8,972 nt of DNA from Candidatus Latescibacterota bacterium (GTDB taxonomy: Bacteria; Krumholzibacteriota; Krumholzibacteriia; Krumholzibacteriales; WJIX01), in NCBI GenBank assembly GCA_030643145.1, contig DAOWMJ010000078.1, positions 1 to 8,972 of the forward strand. Direction: 5' to 3'. Shown here piece after piece: positions 6,921-8,972 of the stretch (its first letter is position 1; each line of letters starts with the position of its first letter). A program made the translations under genes and the position numbers. The notes under the pieces are model-generated. The model did not search any database, had not been told where the DNA came from, and worked only from the letters and a program-made list of their open reading frames with translations.

Positions 6921-7325
6921 ATGTCGTTGCAGACGCTACGCAGAAAGAGAATGAAGAAGTGGATTACTATTTCAACCGGGGCGGTATTCGCGGTGGTATT
7001 AATGGTTTTTCTTATAACACTTACGAGTACGGCGGTGCGGGTTTACGGACAGTCTCCGAAAGAGGATTCACACTCTGTCGCGAAAGAGGAATATACAGAC
7101 AACAGGGCAAAGATAACTATGTGGGGGTTCGCGGCCGCGGCATTCTCGACGGCAATTGGAAGCGTTGGCGCCGGTATAGCTGTTGCCTACGTTGGTTCCG
7201 CCGCCCTTGGCGCGATTGGAGAAAAGCCTGAACTGGCTGCAAAAGCCTTGATATATGTCGGACTCGCTGAAGGAATTGCTATTTATGGATTAATTATTTC
7301 CATTATGATTTTAACTAAATTGTAG
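6921..7325 (+). CDS. atpK: V/A-type ATPase subunit K (c, proteolipid) with leader peptide
   Basis: A 134-residue protein. A basic N-terminus (RRKRMKK) and a hydrophobic helix (about 14-39) ending near VYGQS (41-45) look like a signal peptide. A polar linker follows, then a single two-helix hairpin (about 66-131). Helix one is glycine-rich (GSVGAGIAVAY); the loop carries EKPE (101-104). Helix two has the ion-carrying Glu117 in GLAEGIAIYG. This is the one-hairpin c-ring type, as in F-type and Thermus rotors, not the double hairpin of Enterococcus NtpK. The position that is Gln in Na+-binding rings is Val88, and Gly118 follows the glutamate, favouring proton coupling. AGGAG at 6907-6911 serves ATG 6921 or an adjacent in-frame GTG at 6918; ATG 6951 is a weaker option. 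Confidence 0.95.
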   Translation: MSLQTLRRKRMKKWITISTGAVFAVVLMVFLITLTSTAVRVYGQSPKEDSHSVAKEEYTDNRAKITMWGFAAAAFSTAIGSVGAGIAVAYVGSAALGAIGEKPELAAKALIYVGLAEGIAIYGLIISIMILTKL

Positions 7326-7333
7326 TTGATGAT

Positions 7334-7390
7334 ATGAAGATGATTTTGAATGGGTTATCTGTGTTTGGTGAAAAGGCTGGTAATATTTAA
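7334..7390 (+). CDS. Possible 18-codon leader ORF overlapping subunit F start
   Basis: An ATG at 7334 opens an 18-codon frame (MKMILNGLSVFGEKAGNI) whose TAA stop at 7388-7390 overlaps the subunit F ATG as TAATG. Subunit F has only a weak Shine-Dalgarno of its own (AAGG at 7373-7376, 13 nt away), so terminating ribosomes could re-initiate on it. The mini-ORF itself lacks a strong ribosome binding site. It may be chance; the peptide resembles nothing I recognise. Confidence 0.2.
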   Translation: MKMILNGLSVFGEKAGNI

Positions 7391-7695
7391 TGCGATTTTT
7401 TGTGATTGCGGATAAAAACACTGTCGCGGGATTTAAACTTGTGGGGTTGGAGGGCGAGATCGTAGATACGGCTGATGAGGCCCGCGAGGCTTTGGAAAAG
7501 GCCTTTTCATCAAGTGATATTGGAATAATTATAATAACTGAGAGGATTGCCGCTTCTATCCACGAGGAAATTGAAGGGTATGCCTTTGGGAGGGATTTCC
7601 CTCTGATAATGGAAATTCCTGACCGGGAGGGGGCTCTCGAAGGCAGGGTCTCTATCAGAGAAATGGTAAATGCCGCTGTTGGAGTAAAGGTGTGA
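7390..7695 (+). CDS. atpF: V/A-type ATPase subunit F (central stalk)
   Basis: A 101-residue protein with the small Rossmann-like fold pattern of subunit F. It starts with MRFFVIADKNTVAGFKLVG, where the strand and the GFKL-type turn are typical. The middle strand IGIIIITERIAA is followed by a helix, and then by the FPLIMEIPDREG segment. In the assembled enzyme, F binds subunit D in the rotating central stalk and is regulatory in several relatives. ATG 7390 fixes the N-terminus at the expected first strand. The ribosome binding site is weak (see the overlapping mini-ORF). It is separated by 64 nt from subunit K and 35 nt from subunit E. Here F precedes E, the reverse of the common order. Confidence 0.93.
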   Translation: MRFFVIADKNTVAGFKLVGLEGEIVDTADEAREALEKAFSSSDIGIIIITERIAASIHEEIEGYAFGRDFPLIMEIPDREGALEGRVSIREMVNAAVGVKV

Positions 7696-7730
7696 TCCTT
7701 GCGGTTGGAATATGAAAGGGAGAAAAGGCC

Positions 7731-8381
7731 TTGGTTGATAATGAATCTGTCAAAGAGATATGCAACCGTATAAAAGAGGATGGTGAAAAAGAGATCGCTT
7801 CCATCCTGGATAAAGCGGAAAAGACCGCCTTGGAAATAATAAAAAAGGCGGAGGATGAAAAAAACAGGGTTGTAAAAGAGATTCTTGCCAAGGCTGAGGA
7901 GAAGGGGCTTGTTGAACGAAGAAGGCAGCTCAGTGGCGTTCAAATAGAAATGAAGAGAGAGAAACTGAAAATTCGTGAAGAGGTCATAACGAGTGTTATG
8001 AAGAAAGTGAGAGTGTCTCTTGAAAATGTCAGAACCCGGAGTGGTTATTCCGGTATTTTAAAGGGGCTGGTAATGGATGGGATAGAAGCTTTAGGTGGAA
8101 AATCCTTTTTTGTTTTTGTTGACCGCAGGGATTTTAATCTTACCGAAAAAGAAGTTATTCCGGCTGTTCTAGCTGGGTTTGATGGCAAGATAGAGAATGT
8201 TGAAATAAAGGAACTTGAAAAAGAGTCTATAGGAGGGGTGAAGGTTGGCGTACCCGGAGGGAATGTAATTTATGATAATAGATTCGAGGCGAGAATGTAC
8301 AGATTGCGGGATGATATCAGGAATTTAATATTTGAGGAGATTTTCAGTTTGGAAGGAAGAGAGGGATCCGGCAGTGCTTGA
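7731..8381 (+). CDS. atpE: V/A-type ATPase peripheral stalk subunit E
   Basis: A 216-residue protein with an N-terminal charged helix of about 100 residues (AEKTALEIIKKAEDEKNRVV and onward). A compact C-terminal alpha/beta domain follows, containing ESIGGVKVGVPGGNVIYDNRFEAR-type sequence at about 176-199. The GGV-N10-DNRFEARM pattern is diagnostic for subunit E. It dimerises with subunit H to form the stator stalk and caps the catalytic head. The start is TTG 7731: AGGGAG at 7717-7722 lies 8 nt upstream, an in-frame stop at 7713 excludes longer forms, and the next ATG (7741) is out of frame. Its end overlaps the subunit A start by 8 nt, implying translational coupling of the two. Confidence 0.95.
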   Translation: MVDNESVKEICNRIKEDGEKEIASILDKAEKTALEIIKKAEDEKNRVVKEILAKAEEKGLVERRRQLSGVQIEMKREKLKIREEVITSVMKKVRVSLENVRTRSGYSGILKGLVMDGIEALGGKSFFVFVDRRDFNLTEKEVIPAVLAGFDGKIENVEIKELEKESIGGVKVGVPGGNVIYDNRFEARMYRLRDDIRNLIFEEIFSLEGREGSGSA

Positions 8382-8972
8382 GATAATAGGAAATGTGGAT
8401 AGAATCATAGGTCCTGTAGTTCAGGCCAGGAATATAAAAAACGCGAAAATGCTGGATTTGGTGGAGGTTGGAGAAAACCATCTGGTCGGGGAGATCGTCA
8501 AACTCCAGGGGGAACGAGCCACAATACAGGTGTATGAAGATACGACAGGGCTTGTCCCCGGAACCGATATTTACAGTTCCGGAGCGCCACTCTCTGTTGA
8601 ACTCGGACCTGGTCTGATAGGGACAATTTATGACGGTATTCAGAGGCCGCTGGAGGTTATTCGGAATACTTCTGGTAAGTATATTCAGAAAGGAATTCAT
8701 GTTTCACCCCTCGATCATGAAAAAAAATGGAAATTCGAGCCTCTGATTGAGGCCGGAACCGAAGTGGATATGGGAAAAATAATAGGGAAGATTCAGGAAA
8801 CCAAACTGATCGAACACAGAATTCTTGTTCCCCCCGGGGTCAAGGGGAGGGTTACATGGGTCGCGGAAGCTGGAGAGTACAATGTAAAGGAGAACGCCCT
8901 GAAGGTAGAGAGTTCCGGCGGCGAGGTGATAGAGATAAAATTTAACCATCACTGGCCCGTACGGAAGCCTCG
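8374..8972 (+). CDS. atpA: V/A-type ATPase catalytic subunit A (3' end outside window)
   Basis: The first 199 codons of the catalytic subunit. Residues about 4-70 form the N-terminal beta-barrel (GNVDRIIGPVVQA, GEIVKLQGERATIQVYE). LGPGLIGTIYDGIQRPLEVI follows at 77-96. From about 110 to 190 comes the bulge or non-homologous region, rich in beta structure (VPPGVKGRVTWV), which distinguishes A from B and F-type beta. The frame reaches HHWPVRKP just before the window ends, so the Walker A P-loop and catalytic residues are not visible. The start is GTG 8374, inside the last codons of subunit E, with AGGGA at 8362-8366 seven nt upstream. It should hydrolyse or synthesise ATP with subunit B, which is expected downstream. 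Confidence 0.96.
   Translation, partial: MLEIIGNVDRIIGPVVQARNIKNAKMLDLVEVGENHLVGEIVKLQGERATIQVYEDTTGLVPGTDIYSSGAPLSVELGPGLIGTIYDGIQRPLEVIRNTSGKYIQKGIHVSPLDHEKKWKFEPLIEAGTEVDMGKIIGKIQETKLIEHRILVPPGVKGRVTWVAEAGEYNVKENALKVESSGGEVIEIKFNHHWPVRKP

Noticed and set aside
6902..7231. 109-codon + strand ORF overlapping subunit K
   Set aside because: Out-of-frame shadow: composition is Arg/Gly/Trp-rich and the subunit K frame matches the c-subunit family along its length.
7311..7943. 210-codon - strand ORF opposite subunits F and E
   Set aside because: Antisense to two well-supported genes and low-complexity, serine-rich; no family resemblance.

Overview
The window holds the 3' end of a two-component regulatory locus followed by the first seven genes of a V/A-type (rotary) ATPase operon, all on the + strand. 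Features suggest a bacterium rather than an archaeon: Shine-Dalgarno sites, a sigma54-type activator, a near-perfect sigma70 promoter and frequent TTG/GTG starts. GC content looks moderate. The phylum cannot be fixed from this sequence; a Gram-negative environmental or candidate-phylum bacterium would fit.

Layout. Bases 1-1287 carry the C-terminal part of a membrane histidine kinase, open at the window's left edge, with a CHASE2-like end, transmembrane helices and a HATPase domain. Bases 1295-2683 carry its partner, a complete REC-AAA+-Fis response regulator. Bases 2684-3461 have no convincing protein gene but are rich in structure. There are seven GTTAC/GTAAC half-sites in about 175 bp, overlapping and mutually exclusive inverted repeats, and a candidate -24/-12 sigma54 promoter just downstream of the sites. 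Several strong hairpins, a REP-like palindrome and a consensus sigma70 promoter in front of the ATPase genes follow. Bases 3462-8972 encode ATPase subunits in the order H(G) - C - I(a) - K(c) - F - E - A. Subunit A is cut by the window's right edge before its P-loop.

How the parts may work together. The ATPase genes give a peripheral stalk (H, E), the central-stalk socket (C), the stator membrane subunit with its essential arginine (I), a rotor ring subunit (K), the central-stalk subunit F and the catalytic subunit (A). B and D presumably lie beyond the window. The ring subunit lacks the glutamine used for Na+ in known sodium-coupled relatives, which suggests proton coupling. The kinase/regulator pair probably acts on the intergenic half-site array and sigma54 promoter. 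That promoter could drive a small structured RNA (architecture reminiscent of cbrAB-crcZ in Pseudomonas), a long leader into the ATPase operon, or both. This regulatory reading is inference. The half-sites, repeats and promoter matches themselves are visible in the sequence.
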